Source: Tillandsia leiboldiana (Eukaryota > Streptophyta > Magnoliopsida > Poales > Bromeliaceae). Taken from it: a DNA stretch of 64,000 nt. The notes beneath the pieces are model-generated. The model had not been told where the DNA came from, did not search any database, and worked only from the letters and a program-made list of their open reading frames with translations. This document shows, in pieces, positions 53,513 through 64,000 of the stretch; positions within the stretch are counted from its first letter, which is position 1, and each line of letters opens with the position of its first letter. Made by a program: the position numbers and the translations under genes. The stretch covers positions 1 through 64,000 of the forward strand of contig JAQNDB010000156.1 in the NCBI GenBank assembly GCA_029204045.2. Reading direction: 5' to 3'.

Positions 53513-54470
53513 CGAGAGGATTCGGGAAGGGCAACAGACTGACCCTCACTTGCAGCTTGTGCGAGACAAGATCTCCCCCGACCAAGAGAACGACTTTTCT
53601 GTGGAAGCCGACAACACCCTACGTTTCCGTGGGCGGATTTGAGTGCCAGATTTGAAAGAGTTGAAGGAGGAAATCTTAACAGAAGCACACCGCGCCCCTT
53701 ATGCGGCGCATCCGGGGGGTACGAAGATGTACAGGGACCTTAAGCAGACTTTCTGGTGGCCAAAATTGAAGGTGGATGTGACACGACATGTAGCCCACTG
53801 CCTGGTGTGTCAACAGATTAAGGCGGAACATCAGCGACCCGCAGGAAAACTACAGCCGCTACCAGTGCCAGAATGGAAATGGGATCAAATCACCATGGAT
53901 TTTGTCACAGGGTTCCCACGCTCGCAGCAGGGCCACGACACGATCTGGGTTGTTGTAGACCGCTTAACCAAGTCAGCGCACTTCCTACCGATTCATACAA
54001 CGTGGACCCGGGACCGACTAGCCCAAGTTTACCTCAGCGAGATCGTGAGATTACATGGAGTTCCAACATCCATTACCTCAGACAGGGACACGCGTTTTGT
54101 TTCAAAGTTCTGGCAAAGTCTACAGCGGGCTTTAGGGACCAGACTGCAGTTTAGCACAGCCTTTCACCCCCAGACGGATGGACAGTCTGAGCGGGTGATC
54201 CAGACCCTAGAGGACCTGCTTCGCGCCTGTGTACTTGACTGGGGAGACGGTTGGTCACGCTACTTGCCCCTCGTGGAATTTGCCTACAACAACAGCCACC
54301 AGGCCAGCATACAGATGGCGCCCTTCGAAGCCTTATATGGAAGACGTTGTCGATCCCCGATCTGTTGGGACGACTTGGGAGAGCTGAAGTTCTTGGGACC
54401 CGACTTAGTGGAAGAAACTGAAGCAAAGATACGACTCATCCGACAGCGCCTACTCACCACCCAGAGTTGA
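53513..54470 (+). pseudogene. pol: B integrase core (two stops)
   Basis: After the deletion, frame-0 sequence RIREGQQTDPHLQLVRDK leads to a stop TGA at 53640-53642 (Cys in A). Then integrase: H and H in EAHRAPYAAHPGG, C-X2-C in HCLVCQQ, catalytic Asp in TMDFV, second Asp in ITSDRDTRF, Glu in DGQSERV with D-X35-E spacing, all intact. A second TGA at 54468-54470 replaces Arg of SRQK. Confidence 0.88.
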
Positions 54471-54947
54471 CAGAAGAGCTACGCAGACCGTAGGCGACGC
54501 GACTTGGAATTCCAAGTGGGAGATCACGTGCTCTTACGTGTCTCGCCAACCAAGGGGATCAAACGCTTCGGACTGAAGGGCAAGCTGAGCCCGCGATTTG
54601 TTGGGCCATTCGAGATCCTGGAGCGCATCGGTCCGGTGGCTTACCGCCTTGCCCTACCACCTAACCTCGACCGTGTCCACGACGTGTTCCACGTCTCGAT
54701 GCTCAGAAGATACCTCTCCGACCCGTCACATGTTCTGGACGTCTCTTCACTAGAGCTGAAAGAGGACCTAAGCTTCGAGGAAACCCCAGTGCGGATCCTA
54801 GCAAAGGAAAGTAAGACGCTGAGAAACCGAACCATTCCCTACGTGAAGGTGCTCTGGAGCAACCACGAGGAGCGAGAGGCGACGTGGGAGTTGGAGTCAA
54901 AAATGAGGGAGTGCTACCCCGACCTTTTCACCTCCACCCAGGTTTGA
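54471..54947 (+). pseudogene. pol: B integrase C-terminus and chromodomain
   Basis: Continues in frame after the stop: LEFQVGDHVLLRVSP, GPF motif in RFVGPFEILERIG, DVFHVSMLRRYL, then the chromodomain-like end VRILAKESKTLRNR and YVKVLWSNHEEREATWELE, finishing at TGA 54945-54947. The chromodomain would tether integration complexes to particular chromatin; the first aromatic cage position appears replaced, as in the group with atypical chromodomains. Confidence 0.85.
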
Positions 54948-54965
54948 GTTTCGAGGACGAAACTC
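54946..54965 (+). other. Stop-codon hairpin of B
   Basis: GAGTTTCG-AGGA-CGAAACTC, identical to A and again overlapping the pol TGA. The purine-rich AAGTGGTAAGTGG (54972-54984) follows and touches the 3' LTR. Confidence 0.85.
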
Positions 54966-54984
54966 GTTTTTAAGTGGTAAGTGG

Positions 54985-57673
54985 TGTAATAGCCGCGAGT
55001 CTATTTTCACCTTTTGGACTTTCTTTTGGTTTTATTGAACCGCTTTTCGATTAAGGGGTCCGGTGTGTGGCTTATTATTTCTTTGTCCCTGGGCAGGCCG
55101 TCGGGGCTCGCGGGTATTTTTAGACAATAAAGCTCGCGAAACGGGGAATGGCGGCGCGATCGGTTTTGGATTCCGACTCCGGAATCTCCCGAAATAAATT
55201 CCGGAAGATTTATTGCAATTCCGGCGACTTACACGGTTATCGAGGCAAACCGGACCCTGGGTTGTACCCGAACTGGTATTTTTTTTTTTTAGTCGGAAAT
55301 TGGGTTTTTCCCTTTCCCCGCTTCTTGATTCACCCGATCACTTACTTTGTGATTTAGGGATTTAGGGACCAAGTCCCCGTTTATTGCACCCAAAACGACT
55401 AATTAAACCCCAGTGGGAAACTAGGGTTTCCTATCTTTTCCCCCCTTTCTTGTGCGTGAGAACCCCATTTTTTCCCCCATCTCTAACAAGGCGGCGTGAA
55501 GAACCGGGATCGTGACGGGGAGAAAAGAAGAGAACGATCGCCTCCCCGCAAAGATCCGACGAACGCAAAGAGGACGATCCTTCTCCTTCGCCCAGTGCCG
55601 ACGAAACCGAGGTGAGCCATGTCTTCGTTTTCTTGTTTCGTTTCTTGTTTCGTTTCTTGTTTCGAGCAAGGGGAGGGAAATCCTTGGAGTTTTCGGGGTG
55701 GGTTTTCCTTCGTCTCGTGCCGCGTGCGAGGCGAGTTTGGGGACCGGACGGGAGGCCGCCGCCGCCGTCACCGTGTTCACGGGGTCATCGCCGGAGCCGC
55801 CGTGATCGCGAGGGTGCGACCGGAGCCGAAATCACTGTTCACGTTGGGGGATTTCTGGCCGCGGTCCACACAAGCCGGCGTGCACCCGGCGCACGCCATC
55901 GGGGCCCGGCGGCGCAGACCAGGCGCACGGAGCCGTGCGCCAGGCCGCGCGGTCCACCGGGCCGGCGTGCACCCGGCGCACGCCATCGCGGCCCGGGGGC
56001 GCGGACCCGGCGCACAGGGCCGTGCGCCAGGCCGCGCGGTGCACGCCCTGGGCGTGCACCCAGTCCGCATCACCACTGCGGGAAATCGTGGACCCGGCGC
56101 GCGCTCCTAGCCGTGCGCGGCCCGGCCCAAGACGCCATTGGTCCACCGCGCCGCGTGCTCCCGGCCCGCGCCTCTGCCGCCCGCCGTCGTGGACCCGGTC
56201 CACGCCTGGACCCGTGCACCCGTTTTCAGAAAAAGGGTCTAGGAGCTCCGTTTTTAGCCCGTTTCGCCCCGTTTTTGAGTGTTTTAAACCGCGACGATGT
56301 TTTTAACGAATAAATTTTTGTTGCAGCTGTTCGGGCGCGCGGTGAGGGTATTTTTGTTGGAATTTCCACACGTCTCTTTCTTCGTGTTTGAGGTGGGTTT
56401 TATTTTGGGATCAAACGTCGGGTTCCCGACAGCTGTACTTCAACTTTAATCGATTCAAGTTAATTTGATTTATGTTAAATTAAGTAAAATTGCAAGGTAT
56501 TTGTTGATACTAATCTGGTAGTCCTTATGGTCACTATTATCTGGTATACTATTGTGGTTTGGTTACTTGGCTCGAGACTGCAGCTCGCGCACCCGCGGTT
56601 TGGCCACCCCAAAGGGTGCGCTTTTCCGAAAAAGTGGTCGATGACCCGTGTAAACCCACGAGGTGACGTAGTGGGGGCCCCCGCAGGTGGGGGGTTTGTG
56701 GGCCGAGGTGCGAGCGGTGTGACCTGTCGTGGTAGGTGCCCGACGTGGTTTACCGAGGTAGGTGCTCGGTTGGAAGCCGGGGTAGGTGCCCGGACTAGGT
56801 TGTGCAGGTGTGCGAGGTCTTGTCCCCGTGTTGGGAGAGTGGATTGCTCCGGATAGTTTACGGTTGGGCGCACTTCTTTTTCCTGCTTTCCTTATTATTC
56901 TATATTGTCGCTGACTTCCCACTTTGTGACAGGATCCTTCCGGGGGGAGTGATAGGCGACGGTGAGGCCGAGGCTGGAGTTGTCGGGTCTTTGGAGACCC
57001 CGTATTGTTTATCTTCCTTCTTTATTGTCGCTTTCCATTTATTACTGTAGACTCATGTGTGGTTCGCGATACCCTTGTGGGGTCGGTGTGGATGTCGGCA
57101 ACCCTTTTGCTTATTGGTTAAGCTTTCTTTCCTCTTTCTGTTGGCCACTTTCGAAAAGAAGAAAAAAAAAAGAAAAACAAGCTTAAAAGAAATTCGAAAA
57201 CCGTTTTCAAAACCTAAGTGTCGTGTGGGCACTGTTTTCAAAACCTTGTGGATTTATGGATTTCGAAAAAAGGATTTCAAAACCTAAGTGTCGTGTGGGC
57301 ACTGTTTTCAAAACCCTGTGGTTTTATGTCATTTTCGAAACCGGATTTAAAAATCTAGACGCTGAGTGGGCGTCGTTTTCAAAAACTGTGGATTTATCCT
57401 TTCAAATTGATTGGCCGAGAGGTTTATGCAATTATAGTACATATATGAATGCTTGAAACTGTTGTGATTGAACTGTTGGCTGTATTTGAACCCTGTACTA
57501 GCTGCGACGCCGTGAATGTACAGGGGAGACTCTGTCCGTGTTCAGAGTGACCCTGTGCATGCGGCGGGTCTGGGCTCGCACCGGGGGAAACCTTTTCAAA
57601 AAAAAATTTTACACGCTAAATTGTTTATTACATGTGAACCGTTTCCGCTAAATGAAAACCCCGGGGCGTGACA
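54985..57673 (+). repeat. B 3' LTR (uninterrupted reference copy)
   Basis: 2689 bp; the only uninterrupted copy, so it shows the empty target for C and A at about 56136-56167 (ATTGG, then CTCCC 21 bp on). Candidate donor GT 55612-55613; hairpins 56725-56793; acceptor block 56910-56931; GTGTG/GAGTG repeats from 57216 to 57373; long hairpin 57509-57565, here with one arm mutated (GTGAATGTA). TSD CCAGG at 57674-57678. Confidence 0.95.
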
Positions 57674-57678
57674 CCAGG

Positions 57679-59653
57679 CTTGCACCTGGCGCACGCATCG
57701 GCAGCGAAAGCCGCAGACCCGGCGCACGCTTTCGTGCGCCGGCCCGGCCCGCTCAGGCGCGGTGCACGCTACAGCGTGCACCCGGTGCGCGCCGCAGGCC
57801 CCTGCAGCCGTGAGCCCGGTGCGCGCTCGTGTCGTGCACCGGCTCGGCCCAGGATGCGCGGTGCACGCTTCCTGCGTGCACCCGGCGCATGACGCGCAGC
57901 CGCCGACGCTGTAAACCCGGTCCACGCGCTGCTCCGTGCACCATCCCTCAGCCGGAAGTTCGGTAGCTCCGTTTTGGCCCGTTCTTCCACCGTTTTGAGC
58001 GTCGTTTTCGCCGTTGGGATCACTATTTATGCGGTTTTCTTGGCATGGCTACTTGGGATCAGTTTGGTCACCGTTTCGCCACGTTGGGTGCTGGTTTCGC
58101 CGACGCTCCGCGCCTCGACGAAATCGTCGGGGTCGATGAAATAGTCGCGGTCCGGTTGTTGTTAGCCTTTGATGTTACTGGTTTGATCTGAGTTTTCGGT
58201 TTTGTGGGTTTATTGTTACAGTGGTCGGGACCATTGATTTTTACCTAATTAGGGCAAGGTGTTAATTTGTGTTCTCGGATATTTCAGTAGGCCGCGAGGA
58301 GTTCTGATCTGCTTAGGAGGGTCGCGGGCGCGGTCAGTTATCTTCATTCCAGGTGGGTACACTCTTAGAATCCCTTTTATGCACACTATCGTTATTTTCA
58401 TGTTTATCATGTTGTGGGTTGTCGTTCGAGACTTAGTGTTGGACTTTTCGAAAGCTGTTGATGATCTCCAATTGTTCGTTTAACTGTGCTAATGTTGATA
58501 GAGTTTATGGTTTTTATTATTGGATTGGTTTCATGTACTTGGTTATGATGCTCGAGGCTGCAGCACGCGCACCCGCGGTTTGGCCACCGCGAAGGGTGTG
58601 CTTTTCCGGAAAAGTGGTCTATGACCCGTGTATACCCACGAGGGGACGTAGTGGGGGCCCCCGTAGGTGGGGGGTTTGAGGCGCCAAGGTGTGAGCGGTG
58701 CGACCCGTCGAGGTAGGTGCTCGACGTGGTCTACCGAGGTAGGTGCTCGGTTTGGTTTCCCGAGGTTGGTGCTCGGTTTGGTTTCCCGAGGTTGGTGCCG
58801 GTTTGGTTCTCCGAGGTTGGTGCTCGGTCCGGGTTGCCGGGGCAGGTGCCCGGGACAGGTTATGCAGGGATACTGTCGATTGCACGATGAGGAGGGCGGT
58901 TGCTCTAGTTTTACTGCGGTTTGCGTTACTTATAGCCCTTGTTACTTTCGTGCTTTATTTTCTGGTCATTGACTTCCCACTCTGTGACAGGTTCGTCCAG
59001 GGATGAGTGCTAGGACGACGGTGAGGCCGTGGCAGGAGTACTTTTGGTCTTTCGAGGCCATAGACTGTATGTACTTCTTATTTTGCTCATTTCATTACCT
59101 GTTAGTAGCTTACTATGTGGATCGCGATACCCTTGTGGGGTCGGTATGGATGTTGGAATGTCTTCTTTTATCCTTGTGGGTGGTTATTTTGCTTTTCCGG
59201 ATTGGCCGCTTTCAAACTACAAAAAGAAAAAAAGGGAAAATATTTTGAAAACTGTTTTAAAAATGTGGGTGTCGTGTGGGCACCATTTTAAAACCCTGTG
59301 GATTTATGGATTTCGAAAATCGGTTTGAAAATGTGGGTGTCGTGTGGGCACCATTTTAAAACCTGTGAATTTATCCTTTCAAAATTAGTCGGCCTCTTTA
59401 ATACTTATGGAAAAATGGTTGTATATTTCTACTGTTGAACTAGTGTGGTTAAAGTGATGATTGTATGGTTGTTGTAGTCAGGACGCCGTGCATATACAAA
59501 GGAGACTCCGTCCGTTCGCAGAGTGAATTTGTATATGCGGCGGGTCTGGGCACGCACCGGGGGAGTTCGGTTTCAAAAAAAAATATACATACGCAAAAAT
59601 TTAAATCTTTTCAGTGGTCGTCTTCCGCTTAATGAAACCCCCGGGGCGTGACA
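57679..59653 (+). repeat. E middle LTR, 3' part
   Basis: Continues the E LTR after B. GC-rich GTGCACCCGGCGCA array to about 57940; hairpin series 58705-58855, beginning with a 7-bp stem CGTCGAG-GTAGGTG-CTCGACG; acceptor block 58969-58990; GTGTG-loop repeats 59268-59284 and 59336-59352; long hairpin 59485-59541. The stretch at 58445-58470 is the empty D target. Ends GGGGCGTGACA at 59653. The GC-poor part 57950-58450 holds no gene. Confidence 0.93.
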
Positions 59654-59661
59654 GATTAAGA

Positions 59662-59673
59662 TGGTATCAGAGC
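59662..59673 (+). other. E internal 2 primer-binding site
   Basis: TGGTATCAGAGC, 8 nt after the middle LTR. Finding it here shows that the middle LTR is followed by a second internal region and so serves as 3' LTR of one unit and 5' LTR of the next. Confidence 0.92.
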
Positions 59674-61244
59674 AAACAGCTTTAACCACAGTAGTCGCCG
59701 TCCAACATCCACAGGAGCACATTACCACTGGCTACTAACTAATGAAATGATCAGGGTATAATTGCGTAGAGATGCGAGAGTGCGGGACTGTTGAGTTTAG
59801 TTTTCCGGTGTAGCTCGGGTGTTGTGCTGGTGTAGTCGGGTTGATGTGGAGGTTGGGGTCGAGGTCGGCTGCCACCGGGGCCTTGATGGTTGCTATCAGT
59901 AAATGGTTTAGGCAACCAGCATAGGAGGTACGGTGGGTCTGATGACGGTGTTTATGCACATGGTGCGGCTGTTGGCACGGCAGATCGTTGCGCCGGCTTT
60001 TGTTTTTTTTTCGAACCCCTTCCTCTGCCGACGTTCGGGTCGTCGTCGGTAACAGTGACGGGTGGTAGTGCAACCCACCGGTGTTTGTTAGGGTGTCGGC
60101 CGTTTGTCGATCGTGGGTAACTGGACAGCCGTTGTCTAAACTTGTACTTTCTAGAACTTCTGGTGTTGGGTTATAGCAGATAATCGGCCGATTCCTTGTG
60201 CACCATGGGCAAGGTATGGGTGGGAATGAGGATTCTTCCCCTATGGTTGTTACCCATAGTTCAGCTCCTTACCGTAGACATTGCGATGGTTGCAGAAATT
60301 GTCGCGATGGGGTCTCGGGGTGCTCCTTTGGGTTAGGAAGGGAGACCACCGGGGCTTGTAATCTTATTCGTTTGGGCTCGTTTTCGGTTAGAGAGGGCCT
60401 GCCTTATTTCGCACAAGTGCGCGTAAGTGGCGACTTTTTATTGAGGGGTTTAGTTTTTGACGTTGGGTGGTGCCAGGTAGCTCCGGGTCGGGTTCCTGGG
60501 TTCTGCGCAAGAGGGTCGGTTAGGTTGTCCTGTTGGTGGGTTGGCATGTGATCCCTCGAGTGCGTTTAGTGAATCTAGGCAACTTTTGACAGGGTTCTTC
60601 TCGCTGTTTTCATTGCTTGTCTTCTTCCGATCCTCTAGGTTTCAGATGGATAGTCTTCAGTACCTGGAGGTCACTGTTGAGCGGACCTAGAGCTTAGTTT
60701 TTCTCCTAGTTGGGAGTGTCACTGTTGGTCTGGAGGTTTACCGCTCGTTTCGCTGCCCGGTACTTGGTGGGACCGAGAGTTAGTGGCAATTCAGAGTGTC
60801 GCACCCCGTCGGTGACGGGACGGAGGTGGGACCTGACCTTGTGGTAGGCCTTAGGGCTGAAGCCTAAATTTAGTTTTGACCGTCACCCCGGTCGGACGGA
60901 CCATCGGAGCGGGTAATCCAGGACGGTGGATATGCTCCGAGCTTGTGACTCGTGTTGGTGATGGGTGGAGGTGGCCTGTGTTGGTGACGGGTGAGTGCGG
61001 TCCGTGTTGGTGACGGGTGAGTTCGTTGCTCTCAGGGGAGATTTACTGGTAGTTAGTAACCCAGTCTGTTTTGTTGGCACCTCTTGGAGCCTTGTGAGGG
61101 CGTTAGTGTGGTTTGTTTTCCTTATCGTCGGGTTAGTTGTGTTGGACTTTTAAAGGCTCATCGGTACGGGTTGGGCGGTAGGACTGTGGAACCTCGACGC
61201 ATCGCGAGACTTGTTGCTGACTTCTGAGCGCCGGCTGAGGTGGG
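59674..61244 (+). other. E internal 2, gag-side region without a supported gene
   Basis: No gag domain recognised. It shares the cysteine-rich RRHCDGCRNCRDGVSGCSFG reading stretch (about 60216-60330) with internal 1. A phrase near GTGTTGGTGACGGGTG is repeated three times at 60950-61020. It lacks the 190 bp present in internal 1 near 20160-20350. Confidence 0.5.
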
Positions 61245-62749
61245 TTGCGGACCGGAGGCGTCGTGACGGGAAAGTCCAAGTCAGGAAGCAGGATTACGAC
61301 GAGGTGCTGGGAATGGAGTGGTTCACGAGGTACCAGGCGGATGTGTAGTTACTTGGTTTTAGTGAGCCTAGCGACTCGACCCTCTGCATCACTCACTGAC
61401 ACCCCCGTTGTAGGGGTTCCTTCCGACGGCCTTCGGACTGAACTGCCGGGAATACCCCCGAGCGAGAGGTTATCCTCTCTTTCAAGCTTCATTAGACCGT
61501 GTGTGTCGCCTTGGGGCGCACCCGTGCTTTCGTGCGAAAGAAGAACGGAAGCCTTCGTCTACGCATCGACTACGGGGAGATAAACAAGGTTATAGTGAAG
61601 AACAAGCCCAGGATTGACGACCTCTTCAATCAACTGCGAGGAGCACTTGCGGATTTTTCTCCGGAATCTCAGGGACCAGGAGCTGGTTGCTAAGTTTAAG
61701 AAATGTGAGTTCTGACTTTGCGAAGTGGACATTTTGGGGCACTTTGTGTCAGCGACGGGAATCACAGAGGATGTGAGCGGAACTGCCCGACACGCGATCC
61801 GGAACTGGCAGCAGTCGTCTTCGTTCTAAGAACTTTGGAGACACCACCTTTTGGAGTTCACTGTGATGTTTTCGGATCGCCAGAGCCTTGAGTTTTGTCC
61901 ACAGAGAAGGATTTGATTTTGCGGCAGAGGCATTGGTTGGAGTTGCTGAAGTACTCGACTTGTCCATTCGGTATCACCCCGGGAAAAGCAAGTGTAGTAG
62001 CGGATGTTTTGAGCAAGAAGTGTCAAATCGAGGGAGAAATCGATGAGCGCAAGTACTCAGTAGAACCGGTACTGTCGCGCGACCTTATTGTCCTTAATGA
62101 TCAAGTCAAACCTATTAGAGAAATCCTGGAAGGTCAGAAGAGAGGCGCACCGATACAGCTTGTACGGGACATGTTTTCCCCCCGGACCACGCGAGCGACT
62201 TTTCGGCTAGTGCGAACGGTGAAATACGTTTTCGAGGGCGAAATTGCTTACCAAAGCTGCCAGAGCTGAAGGAGGAGATACTGTCAGAGGCGCACTGCGT
62301 CCCCTACGGCGCATCCGGGTGACACGAAGATGTTCAAGGACGTGATGCGGTTTGAGTCACCGTAGATCGACTGACGAAATCGGCCCTTCTCCCACCCATC
62401 CATACGACGTGGGCTAAAGACACTCGGCTTGTGTCGAACCCTTGGCAAGGTTTACAACAAGCTCTAGAGACTAAACCACACTTCAGCACGGCATTCCACC
62501 CCCAGACCGACGGGCAGCCCGAGCGAGCGATCCGGATTCTCGAAGATATGCTTCGAGCCTGCGTACTTGATTGGGATGATGGATGATCACTACTGTAGAG
62601 CTTGGAGGGGACATAAAGGATTGCACAACCGGACGATCCCCCATGTGAAGGTGCTGTGGAGCAACCAGGAAGAACATGAAGCGACTGGGGAACTAGAGTC
62701 AAAGATGAGGGAGTGCTATCCAGAGTTATTCTTTGTGGACCGGGATTAA
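61245..62749 (+). pseudogene. E internal 2 pol: multiply deleted remnant with chromodomain end
   Basis: Same deletion pattern as 20766-22207. Pieces: protease end DEVLGMEWFTRYQADV (about 61290-61348, read in an overlapping frame); PSDGLRTELPGIPPSE; RT start RPCVSPWGAPVLS and KKNGSLRLRIDY; jump over the RT core at NQLRGALADF (about 61640-61660); RNase H pieces LRQRHWLELLKYS, then GKASVVADVLSKK (about 61980-62020); integrase start near 62270; jump; DTRLVSNPWQ, HFSTAFHPQTDGQPERAI (about 62480-62530) and ACVLDWD; jump; chromodomain RTIPHVKVLWSNQEEHEATGELES ending at TAA 62747-62749 (quoted in part). It cannot encode RT or integrase activity. Confidence 0.85.
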
Positions 62750-62768
62750 GTTTCGGGGACGAAACTTA
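62747..62768 (+). other. Stop-codon hairpin of E
   Basis: TAAGTTTCG-GGGA-CGAAACTTA: 9-bp stem, 4-nt loop, with the TAA stop as its first bases. Compared with A and B, both arms changed together (GAG/CTC to AAG/CTT), keeping the pairing. Purine tract AAGTGGTGAGTGA follows to 62785. Confidence 0.85.
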
Positions 62769-62785
62769 TTTTAAGTGGTGAGTGA

Positions 62786-64000
62786 TGTAGAGTCCTGGCA
62801 TTCCCTTGCCCTTGTATACCTCCCTTTTATTTTTTTTATGACGGGATCGTTAGGAAAACTTTCCACGGTGTTTTCTGCAACGGACTGGCCTGGACCGCGA
62901 GTATTTTTCTGCGATTGAGCTCGAAAAGCGGAGGACGGCAAAGCGAACGGATTCGGATTCCGATTTACGAATCTCCCGGGATGGGGGTCAAAGCGGTTGC
63001 CTTTGAGTGGTGCATCGGAATCCGTGCTAAGTGGCCGGCACGCTTTTCGAGGTGTTCGGACGGGATCCTGCTGTGATCGGACTTTTCATCTTTTTATGTC
63101 TATGGGTTATTTTATTTATTAGGTAGTACCTCGACCTTTCGGTTTTCTGTTTTGGGTCCTAATTGAATTTTCTTCAGTTGTTAGAAAGGAAGTTGAAATT
63201 CGAGAATTTTTGGGCTAATCGTCGGGGTTTGCGGGTATTTTTAGGTGGTAGAGCTCGCAAAACGGTGAATGGTGGCGCGATCGGATTTGAATTCCGACCC
63301 CGGGATCTCCCAGAAATAATTTTTTGAAGTTTTACCATCTGTTTGGGCGCATCGAAAGCCGTGCAGGCGATCGGCACATTTTTCGGGGTAATCTGGACCC
63401 CTCGTTGCATCCCGATTGATTTTAGTTGTGTTTTGGGGATTTAGGTCTTTCCCCTTTTTTTTTATTTGGGCGTTAAGTTTATTTGGGTGCGTGCGGGGGG
63501 GAAAAACCCCAGTTCCTTTTCCCTCTTCTCAAGAAATCGACGGAGGGAACCAAGACCGAGAAACGGGTAGAGAAAGGGGAAATCGCCCATCCTTTGCGGG
63601 ATTGATCGGGCGTAGAGGGGACGATCCTCCTTCTTCCTCCTCCGCCGGTGGAATCAAGGTGAGCGGTTCGAGTTTTCCCGTTTTCCTTTTTGCAATTTAT
63701 GTGAGGTCGAGGATTTGGGTGTCGGTTGCTCGGGTGTTGTGGGTGTTGCGTGTTGTTGAACGGGAGGCCGCCGCCGCCGTTGTTAAACGAGAGGCCGCCG
63801 CCGCCGTTATCTTGTTCGCGGGGTCGTCGCCGGAATCGCACGGGAGCGAAAACGGAGAAGAAAACGAAAAAGGGGGCGTTACTGTTTATCGTGTACGGAT
63901 GCCTCAGCCGCGGTCCACAGACCCAGGCGTGCACCCGGTGCACGCCCCGCAGCCCCGGGGGCGCAGACCCGGTGGACGGAACCGTGCGCCGGGCTGCACA
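62786..64000 (+). repeat. E third LTR, 5' part (cut by window end)
   Basis: TGTAGAGTCCTGGC onward, near identical to 22208-23422. Candidate donor ATCAAGGTGAGCG with GT at 63659-63660, the two GAGGCCGCCGCCGCCG blocks, then the GTGCACCCGG array. No gene. Confidence 0.93.

Larger units (their letters stand above)
23445..57673 (+). mobile_element. Element B: Ty3/gypsy chromovirus with two nested insertions
   Basis: Plus-strand element with 5' LTR in three pieces (23445-24628, 28096-28116, 48624-50132; about 2714 bp), internal region 50133-54984 and 3' LTR 54985-57673 (2689 bp). LTRs start TGTAATAGCC and end CCCCGGGGCGTGACA. All domains from gag to chromodomain are recognisable, but a frameshift, three premature stops and an internal deletion disable it. 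The LTRs differ at scattered sites and by a 27-bp unit, so B is older than A and F. Confidence 0.93.
17678..64000 (+). mobile_element. Element E: tandem LTR-internal-LTR-internal-LTR retrotransposon
   Basis: Plus-strand, non-autonomous element with three LTRs and two internal regions: first LTR (only its 3' end here, 17683-19080), internal 1 (19081-22207), middle LTR (22208-23444 plus 57679-59653), internal 2 (59654-62785), third LTR (62786 to beyond 64000). Each internal region is preceded by GATTAAGATGGTATCAGA. LTRs start TGTAGAGTCCTGGC and end CCCCGGGGCGTGACA. Both internal regions carry the same shortened pol. The arrangement is what unequal recombination between LTRs of two copies produces. 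B lies in the middle LTR and D in the first. Confidence 0.88.

Overview
The window is nuclear DNA of a flowering plant and is transposon from end to end. I recognise no host gene, rRNA, tRNA or CRISPR array. The plant assignment rests on Ty3/gypsy (chromovirus-type) LTR retrotransposons whose primer-binding sites read TGGTATCAGAGC (complement of plant initiator tRNA-Met), whose polyproteins run gag-PR-RT-RNaseH-INT-chromodomain, and whose LTRs are 2.5-3.5 kb long. GC-rich coding sequence would suit a monocot, but I cannot name the species.

I use letters for the elements. Target-site duplications (TSDs) give the nesting. E is an outermost plus-strand tandem LTR-internal-LTR-internal-LTR element (17678 to beyond 64000). 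Its first LTR was hit by D, a decayed minus-strand gag-pol element (1-17677, TSD TAGTG). D's own 5' LTR was hit by F, a short minus-strand non-autonomous element (5972-16636, TSD GGTGC). E's middle LTR was hit by B, a plus-strand gag-pol element (23445-57673, TSD CCAGG). B's 5' LTR was hit twice only 21 bp apart: by C, now a solo LTR (24629-28090, TSD ATTGG), and by A, the youngest and best-preserved element (28117-48618, TSD CTCCC).

Layout: 1-3879 D gag-pol (minus); 3880-5971 and 16642-17677 D 5' LTR, split by F; 17683-19080 end of the first E LTR; 19081-22207 E internal copy 1; 22208-23444 and 57679-59653 middle E LTR, split by B; 23445-24628, 28096-28116 and 48624-50132 B 5' LTR; 50133-54984 B internal; 54985-57673 B 3' LTR; 59654-62785 E internal copy 2; 62786-64000 third E LTR. 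A carries one uninterrupted 1486-codon gag-pol reading frame (41565-46025).

A 100-N gap at 36538-36637 splits A. The sequence left of the gap (26342-36537) and right of it (36638-46815) is the same stretch twice: end of C, the B sliver, A 5' LTR, A internal, start of A 3' LTR. Indel errors get denser toward the gap on both sides. I read this as two overlapping contigs joined without merging, not as a biological duplication; the real locus is probably about 10 kb shorter.

The most interesting biology is in the LTRs of A, B, D and E. Though diverged, they share an ordered set of small inverted repeats whose stems change in a compensatory way while loops stay constant: tandem 7-nt-loop hairpins, GTGTG-loop hairpins in A-rich repeats, and a long hairpin about 100-180 nt before the primer-binding site. 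A further hairpin overlaps the pol stop codon. Candidate splice donor, branch-point and acceptor sites also recur. Together these suggest a structured, possibly spliced RNA leader shared by this lineage. C and F belong to another LTR group with G-box-rich promoters and the same terminal CCCCGGGGCGTGACA-type end.
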